A stretch of 64,000 nt of DNA. Source: Apodemus sylvaticus. Lineage: Eukaryota; Chordata; Mammalia; Rodentia; Muridae. The notes below the pieces were generated by a model that saw only the letters and a program-made list of their open reading frames with translations, was not told the origin of the DNA and made no database searches. The first letter of the stretch is position 1. Every line of letters starts with the position of its first letter. The position numbers and the translations under genes are program-made. This document shows positions 44,764 through 56,308 of the stretch, one piece after another. Location: NCBI RefSeq assembly GCF_947179515.1, contig NC_067485.1, positions 77,766,846-77,830,845 on the forward strand, written 5' to 3'.

Positions 44764-46163
44764 CATCAAGAAGTTAGACTCCAGAGAATCAACTAACCCT
44801 ATTAAAAATGGAGTACAGAGCTAAACAAAGAATTTTCAACTGAGGAATACCAAATGCCTGAGAAGCACCTAAAGAAATGTTCAGCATCCTTAGTCATCAG
44901 GGAAATGCAAATCAAAACAACCCTGAGATTCCACCTCACACCAGTCAGAATGGCTAAGATCAAAAACTCAGGTGACAGCAGGTGATGGTGAGGATGTGGA
45001 TAAAGGAACACTCTTCCACTGCTGGTGGGATTGTAACCTGGTACAACCACTCTGGAAAGCAGTCTGGAGGTTCCTCAGAAAGTTGGACATAGCACTGCCT
45101 GAGGACCCAGCTATACCACTCCTGGACATATACCCAAAAGATGCTCCAAAAGGTAATAAGGACACATGCTCCACTATGTTCATAGCAGCCTTATTTATAA
45201 TAGTCAGAAGCTAGAAAGAACCCAGATGCCCTTCAACAGAGGAATAGATACAGAAAATGTGATATATTTACATGATGGAGTACTACTCAGCTATTAAAAA
45301 CAATGAATTCATGAAATTCTTAGGCAAATGGATAGAACTAGAAAATATCATCCTGAGTGAGGTAACCCAATCACAAAAGAACATCCATGGTGTGCACTCA
45401 CTAATAAGTGCATATTAGGCCAAAAACTCAGAATACCCAAGATACAATTCACAGACCACATGAAACTCAAGAAGAAGAAAAAGCAAAAGTGTGGGTGTTT
45501 TGGTCCTTCTTAGAAAGGGGAACAAAATACTCAAAGGAGCAAATATGGAGTCAACGTGTAGACAGAGACTGAAGGAAAGGCTGTCCAGAGACTTTACCTC
45601 CTAGGGATCCATCCCATACACAGTTACCAAGCCCAGGCACTATTGTGGATGCCAAGAAATGCTTACTGAACAGATCCTGATACAGTTTGCCCTGAGAGGC
45701 TCTGCCAGAGCCTGAAAAATACAGAGGTGGATGCTCTCAGCCAACCATTGCACTGAGCACAGGATCCCCATGGAAAGGACTGAAGGAGCTGAAGGGGTTT
45801 GCAACCCCATAGGAAGAACAACAGTATCAACCACCTAGACCCCCTCTGAGCTCCCAGGGACTAAACCACCAACCAAAGAGTACACATGGAGGGACCAATG
45901 GCTCAGGCCATGTAGCTGTGGATGACCTTGTCAGGCATCAATGGGAGGAGAGGCCCTTGGACCTGTGAAGTCTCAGTGGATGCCCTAGTGTAGAGAAATT
46001 TGAGGGCGGAGAGGTGGGAGTTGGTGGGTGGGTGGGTAGGGGAACACCCTCATAGAAGCAAGGGGAGGAGGGAGTAAATGGGGGGTTCCAGGGGTGGGGA
46101 AACTGGGGAAGGGGATAACATTTGAAATGTAAATAAAGAAAATATCCAATAAAAAAATTAAAT
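44764..46163 (+). mobile_element. LINE-1, 5'-truncated: ORF2 C-terminus plus 3' UTR
   Basis: About 1.4 kb of rodent L1. The 5' part (to about 45425) is the ORF2 3' end; the 3' part is the G-rich L1 3' UTR, ending in TTTGAAATGTAAATAAAG and CCAATAAAAAAATT. The usual G-rich stretch of the L1 3' UTR is present at about 46010-46110 (GGTGGGTGGGTGGG). L1 inserts by target-primed reverse transcription and is commonly cut short at the 5' end, as here. I could not identify a convincing target duplication; both flanks share only CTATTG. Divergence from young L1 copies is moderate, so it is inactive and of intermediate age. Confidence 0.9.
44972..45420 (+). pseudogene. LINE-1 ORF2 C-terminal fragment, decayed
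   Basis: Translating forward from 44972 gives the recognisable end of L1 ORF2p, with the segments KGTLFHCWWDCN, LDIYPKDAPKGNKDTC and STMFIAALFII, then a stop at 45212. Past that stop the same frame continues with CPSTEE, YSAIKNNEFMKFL and ILSEVTQSQKN, interrupted by further stops. The reverse transcriptase and endonuclease domains are absent because the copy is 5'-truncated; only the C-terminal part near the cysteine-rich end remains. It cannot make a functional protein. The open frame 44972-45214 is this fragment and not a host gene. Confidence 0.85.
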
Positions 46164-46229
46164 AATTACTATTGCCAGTTAAATGCTGTTTTTTCTATTT
46201 CTATACACAGACACGCACACACATACACA

Positions 46230-46301
46230 TACCACTTTTTAAAATTGCTTTGACAATTTCATACATTTTTAAATGAATTTGACTAATTTCACCCCATCCC
46301 C

Positions 46302-46333
<32 letters not shown>

Positions 46334-46640
46334 ACCCCGCTAAAACTGTTCTTCTACCTAGTAAATACCCCTCCTGCTTTCACTGCCCCCTCCCCTTTAG
46401 TATGTGACCCTGAGGTTGCTTTAAGTTCCATCTCCAGTGTGGGCAAGTGGAAGGTTACTTATTGGAGCACAGGAAATTTATCAGTGACTACACCAGTATA
46501 GAAAATGCTAGTGTATCCCTTCCAGTGGCGATCAATGGTCCCTGTTGTTCCTGCTCCCTTATTTATGCACTCAACATGAGGCTCAAGGTCTATTTCTGTG
46601 CATTATCCCCCTATCATTTCTCTTATCGAATCTTTGCCAC
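46230..46640 (-). mobile_element. LINE-1 3' UTR fragment, Lx-like, minus strand
   Basis: Starts just after the forward L1 with TTGACAATTTCATACATTTT and runs through a pyrimidine-rich CACCCCATCCCCCC / CT / CA stretch (46304-46335), then CCCTCCTGC and TATTGGAGCACAGG-type wording that resembles reversed Lx-family 3' UTR. The two L1 pieces are therefore tail to tail. Diverged, right edge vague; overlapping open frames at 46447-46801 are not supported as genes. Confidence 0.45.
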
Positions 46641-48273
46641 CAGGAATTCCTTTGGTTCCATTCTTTCATCTTTCCATTTCATCATCTGTCATTCATACAT
46701 GGGACTTGCTTTCCATCTTGCTTTGTGGCTATATAAACTATTTGATTGATATGAAATCACCACATGCATCTTTTATCATCTCTGAGATCCAAGACACTTA
46801 GAAATCTTTTCCTACAGTTTTTCTTCTGATCTTTGGATGACTTACTTTCTAGAGCCCTACCTACCTATCCCTTTCTATGGCCACTTCCTTCCTTCTCTAT
46901 CCTCTCCTCACAACATCTTCAGCAAGATGAATTCAATTTGGAATAAGTCCACTGAGTTGAGATATGACATTGGGTTAGCTATGAGGATAGATAAATCTGG
47001 AATAATTCCAGGGCTCATTTTGGTCCCGCCACTCTACTCTCTCGACCACCAGAGCAGTGTTCACTGTCTCAGTAGGAGTTTACATCTCTCTAGAAATGTG
47101 CAAAGGAGAAATTCATAATGTCTGTTAATGTCTGTTAGCCAACAAGGGCAGTGCAGATGGCAGCATCTGGAAGAAGGATTCAAGTTCATGCCTTTAGACC
47201 TGAAGTTGAAATCTCATCCTTGTGAAGAAACATTCTGAAAATTATATACTCGCTATTTCTCCTTTTCTCCTTGCTTTCCTGGTATCCATTGCTACATTTG
47301 TTAATTCACTGGCTTAAAACACTTCTGACTATGTATTGTGTGTCAAAGGCTTTCCTACAATAGTGTTAGTCTTTACCCAGAAATGTCCCTCTAAGTTTTG
47401 CTACACACTCAGAGTTGACACTGTGATTTAGTGTGTGACTATAGAGGCATCTCCACTAGGATGAGCTTTTGCTTTAAAAGCAAAGCAAGCTCCCTAGAGA
47501 CTGAAAGAAACTGGAGCTTTTATTTTTAATGAAAAACAGGAAGGAAACGTTAGGTACACAGTCAGAGAATTTTGCTACAAAGTGTTTCATACTACATAGC
47601 CAGATAAAGGACTCCTTTGAAAAGCAAAGAATGGCTCTAATCTCTAAATGGCTACGCGTCCTACCACTGTCACCCCTAATGAGGAGATGCCATCTGCCCA
47701 AATGTACATTTGATGGTTTCCTCATGGACAAGCAACTAAAGAGTGTAATGAATTCCTTTTTTATTAAAGACCGCTGCGGTTCCATTGGCTATCCCCTTCT
47801 CGTTTATTTAACACACAAGCAGCGTCTTTGTCTCACTGATGTTTCATTCTTGTTTACTTCGTACATGAAGTCAAAATCCTCTTTTCGACATCTTCACTCC
47901 TAAGTGGTTGCTATGGAAATGATTGGAATTTCCTACACAAAGGATTATTCCTGTCATCGGGTACCATCTCGACTATGTGAACTCTTAAAGACACTACTAG
48001 AGACAAAAGTGTCAGTCAGAAACCAGAGAAAATAGATTTGTAGATGTGTAAATATGCTGATGTAAATAAAATGATCCTGCTCACCCACCACAACCCAGGA
48101 GGCTTGGTCATCTGTAATTGTTACAGTTTGAAAAATACAGAGATGAATAATTTTAATAACTTTTTTCGGTTCTTTATACTAAGTTCTATTGTGCCCCAGT
48201 TTTTATATCAAATTGTATTGTTTTGGGACTGTATTTTTCCTTCAATAAATGAAATAAAAATTATTTTATAAAA
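46641..48273. other. Unique; possible conserved non-coding block at 47460-47960
   Basis: No recognised repeat. The block 47460-47960 keeps more CpGs than its surroundings (for example ACGCGTC at 47654, GACCGCTGCGG near 47770, TTCGACA near 47885) and has overlapping 100-124-codon frames on both strands, neither of which resembles a known family. Confidence 0.5.
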
Positions 48274-48276
48274 GGA

Positions 48277-48324
<48 letters not shown>

Positions 48325-48346
48325 AAAAAAGAAAGAAAGAAAGAAA
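48274..48346. repeat. (GAAA)n microsatellite
   Basis: About 17 GAAA units with one A5 interruption at 48325. Confidence 0.95.
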
Positions 48347-48423
48347 TCTCAACTATGAAAAAGATCCAAAGGTTCTCCAAGAAATTCTCAGAGCCCAAGC
48401 CCGTGTATGTATGAGCATATAAG

Positions 48424-48549
48424 GCTGCGAATAACAGTGCATGCCTGTAACTACAGTACTTGGGAGACAGGAGGGTTGGGGGTTCAAGACCAGACTCAGT
48501 TGTACACCTAAATGGAGGCTACCTTGGCTGCGTGAGACCCTATTTCAAA
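48424..48549 (+). mobile_element. SINE B1
   Basis: AGTGCATGCCTGTAACTACAG, ACTTGGGAGACAGGAGG, GGGGGTTCAAGACCAGACTC and a TGAGACCCTATTTCAAAA end show the B1 order including the B-box-like GGTTCAAGACC. It is immediately followed by a B4 in the same orientation. Confidence 0.75.
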
Positions 48550-48552
48550 AGG

Positions 48553-48850
48553 AGCAACTAGAAAGATGGTTCAGTCAGCAAAGTGCTTGCTGCTCAAGCA
48601 TGGACCAACAATAAGGCCACTTGTGGCACTGAAGTTTCACTATCACAAAACTGGGGAAACAGAGTCAGGAGGATCCCTGGAGCTTGCTGGCCAGAGAGTC
48701 TCACCGAATTGGTAAATTCTGGGCTCAGAAAGAGACACTGACTTAAAAGGTGATTGGGTGCAAAGTGATTGAGGGAGATACCTAAGATTACTCTTTGGAC
48801 TTCACATGCATATGCATATATGTGTTCATGAACATAAGCAAATAAACTCA
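48553..48850 (+). mobile_element. SINE B4
   Basis: GAAAGATGGTTCAGTCAGC, AAAGTGCTTGCTGCTCAAGC, CTTGCTGGCCAGAGAGTCTC and GACTTCACATGCATATGC. It follows a B1 directly. Confidence 0.7.
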
Positions 48851-49439
48851 CACAACCCCCCCCAATAAAGAACTGAAAAGAAAATCATCACAAATGTTCC
48901 CATTCACTGCCCCACCTCTGTGCTCGATGGAACATTAGAAGGCACGGTTTCCTCTGTGTGTGGATATTTCCCAGTCTCTTCGAGTTTGAAACACATTAGT
49001 GTGATTTTTGCATCCTAAATTGTTCAAATGCCTATAATTTCAGTCCCTGGAGATGTTAGGTATAATTATTCACATTTCGCAAAAAGCAAGAAGAAATCCT
49101 TAGGTCATAAATTAACAGTAATGGTGCATGTAATTTAGTACTTACGTGTATTCGTGCATTTTCAAAGTGTTTGAAGTGTCTGTTTATAAATAATTTCCTA
49201 TGACACCCAGTTGTTCCCGGGTAAAGAAACGATGGTACTAATGATTGTTCCTCTGGCATAGAGAGAGGATGGGTAACTTTCGTCCTCATCCCAGACAGCC
49301 AAGTGTGCCCTACCCTCTGTGTCAATTCTGAATGTAATTTGAATAAGCTGCATTTTGGTCTTGAATTTTTGCCTTAAATGACTATATATGGATTTATATA
49401 CCCTGATTACATTGGTAAGTATGATTCATCTCTTCTACA

Positions 49440-49482
49440 TCTAGCAAGCATTTATTGAGCATGTGTTTGGAATTGGGTCCTT
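49440..49482 (+). mobile_element. Short LINE-2 remnant
   Basis: CAAGCATTTATTGAGCATGTG is the hallmark L2 3' phrase; only about 40 bp can be followed. Weak because it is so short. Confidence 0.35.
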
Positions 49483-50093
49483 TCCAGTCTGACATTTAAT
49501 TAGTCAATATTCGTCACTAATTTGGTTCTTCCCTCAGATTCTGAGTACAAGATGAAGGAAGATCTGGAAATCAAAGACATGCTGCCTGCAAAGAGCAGGA
49601 CTCATTAACCATCTAAATCCTCCCTTAAATAGGAAGGCAATTACTAATGGCCCCGGTTCCATTCTCCCAGCCTTTCCGGTCGAATGGGGTTTCTTTAAAA
49701 GTCTGGGGTTCTCAAAACCGGGCATGCATAGCCAGGCTCAGGGGACCAAACCAAAATGTTACAGTTTGGAAAACTGACTCACGTGTTAGTTTATTCCTGT
49801 GGGGAAAGTCTCTTCCATGAGAGATCTGAGCATGTGGTAGTTCTAAGATCCCTCAAAGATACAAATAAAGGCACAGAGAGGGGGGAAAACTACAAGAAAG
49901 TGAAGCTACTACATTTGTAAGAAAGCCCATTTTATGGATATGACTTCCGGTCCGCCTTTCCATTATGTTATTCTCCTCAAACAAGAAGATTGCAAATGGA
50001 GTTAGAGCTCACGCAGTTCAGTCGCAGTGCTTCCTTCCTGATCAAAGTGGTGACTGCATTACCTTGATTTCTTCCCAAACTATTTTCCTTTCG

Positions 50094-50155
50094 TTTTTTT
50101 GTTTGTTTGTTTGTTTGTTTGCTTGCTTGCTTGCTTGACTTGCTTGACTTGCTAA
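50094..50155. repeat. (GTTT)n(GCTT)n(GACTTGCTT)n microsatellite
   Basis: The unit changes stepwise from GTTT to GCTT to GACTTGCTT. Confidence 0.9.
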
Positions 50156-51297
50156 CTTTTTCATATCTCTTCTTACCATTCTCAAGGTAATTTTGTAGCC
50201 CATACGAATTTGTTCATCTTTTCTCCAAACATTTTCATATGTTTCTCCAAATCCTTCTCTCCTTCCCCCCCACCCCCTGCACCCCTGCCGGGCTCTCTTT
50301 GAAGTAGAGAACTTGGCAGATCCTTGCTGGCCAAGCGGCGTACACCTCCTAGTGGGCGGGGAGAAGGGTGTCTCTGCTGTGTTTAACTTCCTCACTTCCT
50401 CTTAACTGGCCTGCTGGACACAAGTCTGTACAGCCTTAAAGCCACGTCCAGTTCCCTCCAGTGGACACTAGTTATAAGGGCTTTCTGTCTCTGCCTGCTG
50501 ATGGCGGAGACTCTTCTGGTCCTTCAAACAGACTGCTTCTTGCTGTCATCGACTGGACCTGTGACGCCGGCGTCTGTGGGCATGTCATGCTTGTAGCCTG
50601 CGATCATTCTTCAGTACTTCAGTTCTGGAACAGTAATGATCGCCGGGTCTTCCCATGTCTAAACTCTGTGACTGCATAGCGTGTTTGAATGCTGCGCAAA
50701 GCGTGTTGGAATGTCACCTGTGTCCTCTTGGTATTATTTCTTGGCTGTTATTTGTCCCAGTGGCATAAGGATAAAAATGAGCCACTTTTGTAAAAACAGT
50801 CACTATTTTACAATTCTTTTTCCTTTACTTCTTTTTTGTTTGCTTGTTAATATTGCAGTCTGCTTGACCTCTCTCTGCATCTTGTGGTGATGCCTCATTT
50901 TAATTAGATGACCAGTTCAGGGCATGAATCTTCATATTGCCTAAGCCTTGGCCATTCATCTAATGCAGATCAGCTAGCCGCCTGCCCTGCCTGCCTTTCA
51001 CTGACTAATGCCCCTGTCCTTTGCTTTCAAATCTTGCAAGATTCCTTGTTATGAAAATGGAATCACCCGTGTTCTGTGAAGGCAACAGGTAAAATCGGCT
51101 GGAAACCAGGAAAGACAACAATTTGGACAGTGTTGACACAGACCTCACAGATCATCTGTCTAACATTTGATGATGCATTCATTCATCAAAACATGTCAGT
51201 CACTGTTCACCCATGCGGAACAAAAGAATTTGACTAAGGCCTTTTGCAAAGACGTTGTGTTAGAGAAACCCAACCAAAAATAAATAAAAAGAAGATA

Positions 51298-51420
51298 AAA
51301 AAGAAAGGAAGAAAGGAAGGGAGGGAGGAAGGCAGGAAGACAGGAAGGCAAGCAGGCAGGGAAGCAGGGAGGGAGGGAGGGAGGGAGGGAGGGAGGGAGG
51401 GAGGGAAGGAGGGAGGGCGA
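51298..51420. repeat. GGAA/GGGA/GGCA purine-rich tract
   Basis: GGAA with GGCA, CAGG and AAGC variants, ending in 12-14 GGGA units (51363-51418). Confidence 0.95.
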
Positions 51421-52166
51421 GGGCGGGAGCCAGGATCCCAGGAGCCCAGGAAGCCTAGATTCTGGAATGATTGGCTATCTCATATAAAGTTCTAATTCAA
51501 ACATTTTTAGAAGACTAAGCGAATGATTTTAACTTCAGCTGCTGACAAGGCCAAATCTGAAAATTAAGTTCCAGAGCATATTGTGCATGAAAAAAAAATC
51601 TCATTATCCTCTGACCTTTCTCTGCTTAAAACTGAGCAGATACCAACAATCACTGTGAAGTCATTTTTTGATTTTTTTTTCAAAACCTGTTACTAATCTC
51701 TCAGCCCTCGGAATTAGAGAATCAGATCATATTGGATTTAAATTTGATATCCACAATAATTACAAAAAGAAAGTCATTATATTTTTTAATTATTAAGTTA
51801 ATAGCTTAAATCTAGAATGTACCAAAAATGGGAAGCTACCAGGCCCTTATTGTGGCCGTTTCTAGTCGTCCCCGACACATGGACATACTTCTCCCTGAGA
51901 GCAGCAGTGTGTGTCTGAGAACGAGATATAAGCTGTCAATCATTACGTTGCTTTCTAAGTGAGATCTGGGGGGTCATCAGACTGAGGCATTTACTTAGAC
52001 TCTAGATACCTCATAATAATTGCTTAGACAATACTAACCAATTTATTAAACAGCTGATAAAAGTTATCTTTCTGGGGGAAGGGATTTACTCAGGGAACTT
52101 TGGAAAATTATTGTAACTGAGGCTGATATTCACCAAGTAGGAGAAAATCCAATCTTTAAAGGCCTG
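51421..52166. other. No gene or recognised repeat
   Basis: Unique AT-rich sequence. Confidence 0.6.
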
Positions 52167-52250
52167 AAAGAGGTTCACATATAGAACATTTGCTTAGAAA
52201 GAGGCTCACTTATAGAGCATTTGCTTACCACGGGCTCCATCCCCAATAAC
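52167..52250 (+). mobile_element. ID-like fragment with a duplicated 31-bp 5' part
   Basis: AGAGCATTTGCTTACCACGGG and GCTCCATCCCCAATAACAC are ID-like. The 5' part is present twice in tandem (52167-52197 and 52198-52228; 31-bp period with a few mismatches). A compound CA microsatellite follows. Confidence 0.5.
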
Positions 52251-52293
52251 ACACATATATACACACACAAACACACACACACACACATACACC

Positions 52294-52328
<35 letters not shown>
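52251..52328. repeat. Compound CA microsatellite
   Basis: CACACATATATACAC, then (CA)n with AA and TA interruptions. Confidence 0.95.
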
Positions 52329-52331
<3 letters not shown>

Positions 52332-52814
52332 GCTGCTGCCAGGGTAATATGGCATATTGTCCTACTTCCTACAGAATGACTACATCTAAAACTGACAATA
52401 GAAAGTATGAATTAGTAACACAGTGGCATATGTTCATTATCAAGTGTTATGTTTGCTTTTAGCTGTGCGTGCTGTATCCCTGGTAGGACTGACAATAGCC
52501 TGTTTTGTATTATGGTGCCTCCAGGGCTAGGATGTCACCAGACAATGGAGTGGTTCAATCTCCTTCATAATACTATGCGATCACATGTATACCACATACA
52601 ATGATCAAAATGTTCTTTGATACATGCCTACATTTGTTGCCGTTCTCACTTGTTCAAAGACTCCTAGATAACAAGAAATATACTATCTACTTGTCCCACA
52701 GCATGTTACCTAGGTCCTAGCACAATACTGGAAAAATATCTAATTAAGGAGACTTCAGACTCTGTTGTCCAAGATGGACAGGAGAACGGCCATCTAACTT
52801 TATCACCTTGCAGG

Positions 52815-52928
52815 ATATTTTATTTTTTATTTTATTTTATCTTATTTTATGGAGCTGGTGTTTGGATCCAGAGCATTGCATATGCTAGGCAATTGCTCTT
52901 GTATTGAGCTGTCACATCAGGTCAAACC
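52815..52928 (-). mobile_element. ID-type SINE, minus strand, with (TTTTA)n tail
   Basis: (TTTTA)n at 52818-52850 is the reversed A-rich tail, followed by GGAGCTGGTGTTTGGATCC, GCATATGCTAGGCAATTGC and TGTATTGAGCTGTCACATC. Confidence 0.6.
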
Positions 52929-53429
52929 CTTCCCCTTCCCCCTCCCCCCTTCTCTCATGATTACAACCTCCTGATTATGTCAGGAAGCCATGTTGTGTTA
53001 ATGGTCTTCTAAACCATCTGGGATTATGTTAGTATATACCGTGATTTCACACAACCAAAGCACCTGACAATGTTCGTCTCAGAAGTTATCCCCATGATTA
53101 AGGGATGTGTGACTGTATTTGCAAATTGTGCTCCGTGCACAGAGAAAGAGAGTCTTACTGATAATGGGCAGGGCCTGGTATAGAAGGGGCTTAGTCCTGA
53201 GTGTAAGAAGGATTCAGATTTGCAATGAGCCATCTCTCAAAGAGACGGCTACAGTAAGGGGTGGAGAACCAGATGGAGGCCCTGAGAATGGCATGGTCAC
53301 AGAACTTTTCATATGATGGGAGATAACTTGGGTAGCTCCTGGTAAGCCATGGGGAGATATCTGCTTTGTATTTTATTAAAAATGCTTACGGCAAACATCA
53401 GTGCCATGTTATTTAAAAGAGAGAGAATT

Positions 53430-53770
53430 CTCCAGGCAGGGACGATGGCTCAGTGGGCAATTTGGTTGCTGCCCAGTGTGAATACCTAGGTTCCAGTACC
53501 CAACCCTCTGTGCTAAAAGTCTGAAGAAGCAGAAGAGCTGGGCAGTGTAGACAGGCTTTGACCCAGCCGATCTAGCCAAAGCCAAGCGTGAACTACAGAT
53601 TTACCGAGAGAGTCCGGCTGAAAAATGCAAGTAGTGACAAAAGAGACACTCCAACGAAACCTCTGACCTCCACACCGTTCTGTACAGGTAAGTGTGCCAG
53701 AATATGCTTGTGGACACAAGTCAACAACAACAACAATAACAGCAACAACACACACACACACATAAGTGTG
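53430..53770 (+). mobile_element. SINE B4 with CAA/CA tail
   Basis: GGGACGATGGCTCAGTGGGC, ACCTAGGTTCCAGTACCC, CCAGCCGATCTAGCCAAAG and ACCTCTGACCTCCACACCG lead to a (CAA)n / (CA)n tail at 53722-53763. The 168-residue minus-strand frame at 53593-54099, the longest in the window, reads through this tail and gives a leucine run; I do not call it a gene. Confidence 0.7.
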
Positions 53771-56256
53771 TGCAGCTTCTGCAGAGAAGAGGTCAGTGGT
53801 GGAAGTGAGGAGAACAGGAAAAAAGGCACGAGCATGGCTGATAGCAGCTCTAACGGGAAGGAGTCAGAGTGCACAGAGATTATGTAAGGAAAACAGCAGG
53901 GACTGCCGTGTTCATAAGAGCGCTCACGGCAGTCAGAGCTGTGCCTCAATTGTTGCTTTGGCAAACCAGTGTGACTTGAGGCATGGTTGGCAAGAAGGAA
54001 GATACACAGGTGATGGTCCTCTTGTTTTGTGGAAGATTCGGGGCAGCAATGAACAGTTCGGTAAGCAGGTGTGTTAAACTTGAAATACCTCGAAGACAAG
54101 CGAGGGAAATGTCAAACAGATACTCAGCTAGTCAGCCTGTGCATAGGTATGTTCTGTTATTGCAGAAGGCTCTTGATTTGGGATCTAGGGAAGGTCTGTG
54201 CTGGTTATAAAATCAGCTTAAACTACTGGCTTTGCTCCAGAAGGCAGCTAGCTTGTTCTTGCACAGAGACAAACCACATCTTGAGGAGAAGCTGAGAGTG
54301 GCAAAGAACTCCTGAATACTGAACTACATTACAAATCTCTATACCAGCCATGAAATTGTAGATTCAAGAACACCTGGGTGACAGCCCAGTCAACAGTGTT
54401 AACAACCAGTGTGGGGAGAGAATAATTATTTGTCTATAATGGCAAAACATCTGTAGAGTATAAAATATCTAGTCCAAACAGGAAAAGTTGCATAGTACAT
54501 ATTCACCTATGGGAATGTTAAATAGCCATTGTAGACAAGTGGTTCAGAAAAATACTTAATGGCATGAGATAAAAATTTAAATGTAGAAATGAACAGACTA
54601 GTTGGTAGTAATACTTATAACAGGAGCCCAGCTTAATTTAAAGACTGAAAGTAATAAATGGGAAGGAAAGAATGACTAGGAGAAAATTAGTAAAAATTAT
54701 CAGCTACAGTGATCAGTAGAAGATAAGAATCAAAACCATTACTTGAAGTAATTTTGTAAATTAGTTTGTAAAAGAATAATTTTGTAAATAAATTGAGTAT
54801 TTTAAAAACGTTGCGTAATGAATGACCTGACTCCAGTGGTTCTAAATTGAGGTTGATGGTGATTACTAGAGAGGAAAAAGAAATATGGTATCAACCTAGG
54901 AGAAGAGGAACGGGGAGAAATGGTCCCCTGTAATACTTATAATAATAAATAATAATAATATATTAATATAATAATAATAGTTATAATACTTATAACTAAA
55001 ACCACCCCATTGATTCCCTGTGCAGATTAGATCTTTCTGATTGTTTGTTTGTCTATGGCCAGTGTATCATATGACCATGTTTCGAGGAAAGAGTGGGACA
55101 GGCATTAGAGATATGCTCCAGGACGAAGACGAACAAAACAATCTATAAAGCTGTTAACAGACTGGCATGTTGCGATACACACACCATGCTTCAGACATCC
55201 TTTCAGGAATTTCTGATTTAAGGACAACTGAGATGTTAAATTCACACCGGATTAATTTGTATTGAATACTATCCCTCCCCTTCTCAGAGACTCTCCTGTA
55301 GAACAAGGGACAGAAAAGAAAACCTAATAAACAAATACACAGATGCAAGTGTTGTGTGCACATGTGAATTCCATTCTCATATAAAGTTAATTAATCAAGA
55401 GAAAGTTAAAATTTAATTAAAAATTTTGTCACTAATTCTGGCCCTAGTGATAAGGTAGAAGAATATAATGGTTGTCACCTGTCTGTCTGTTGATTTATCA
55501 TTAATTAAGCCCAGCTGGTGAAGGCATCCTTGACTCGAGTGGGGAGACGCGGCTCAGATATAGTTACCATGGGTGCAAATTGAGGTCCCTGGAGTCGCTA
55601 AATCCATTCCATCCCTACTCCATCCTAGAAACTGGCATCTGTAAAACTCAAATCCTTTTGTTACAGCTGATATAAAGACCTGCAAAAATAACAAACATCA
55701 CTTCTCAAAATAATTGTTTCAGGATTTCAAAGATGTTTCCGTGGTGTCTAGAAATCCCTGCATATTCCTCGTGCTCTTGATGGAATCCAGCCGGCTTAAG
55801 AAGCTCACACTATGCTAACAATATCTCCTTCTCTGAGAAATGTTGGAGTGTGGAGCTGGTGGGAAATCTTTCTGTAATCTTGGTTTGGGAATACATTTAT
55901 AAATCAGATTTTCCATTGCCCCCTCTGCCTGTCCTTTTGTGTAAAAATAACTATTCCTGCCCTACATTCAATTACCCTGGATAGAGAGGGAGCCTGCTGA
56001 GTTCTACGAGGAAAAAAATGTTTTCAAAAGGTTAACTAAAGTCTAGCAGGTAGAGTTATGAATGTTCTAGAAAGCAAAAGAACATAACTCCAATTCAGAT
56101 AATAACTTTGAACAGACTCAGAAGTCAGGTTTGTACTAGAACTGTAAAACTTTAACTCCTTAAAAGGCCAAGCAGAACACTATAGGCCGAGCTACAACGT
56201 GGACTGAACAGTTTGTAATTTCATCCAGATGGTTCCTTTTCAGGTGTGTTTGTTTT

Positions 56257-56258
<2 letters not shown>
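53771..56258. other. Unique, about 2.5 kb; one TAA tract
   Basis: Frames at 53766-54295 overlap on three frames and both strands; none is convincing. 55380-55560 has TTAATTAA-type homeodomain cores. Confidence 0.55.
54935..54992. repeat. (TAA)n-rich tract
   Basis: ATAATAATAAATAATAATAA and related AT-rich text. Confidence 0.85.
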
Positions 56259-56294
<36 letters not shown>

Positions 56295-56308
56295 TGTGGT
56301 GTGTGTGC
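56259..56308. repeat. (GT)n microsatellite
   Basis: (GT)17, then GGTGTGGTGTGTG. Confidence 0.95.

Larger units (their letters stand above)
48851..51297. other. Unique; short L2 piece and GTTT/GCTT run
   Basis: No gene. 50240-50360 is GC-richer (a GGGCGGGG stretch at 50354) but too short and CpG-poor for a CpG island. Confidence 0.55.

Noticed and set aside
47529..47903. 124-codon plus-strand frame in the CpG-retaining block
   Set aside because: A 103-codon frame is open on the opposite strand over much of the same place; neither looks like a known protein. Kept only as a possible non-coding element.
53593..54099. Longest open frame in the window, 168 codons, minus strand
   Set aside because: It reads the CAA/CA tail of a B4 SINE backwards (leucine run) and overlaps other open frames on both strands; no domain or splice support.
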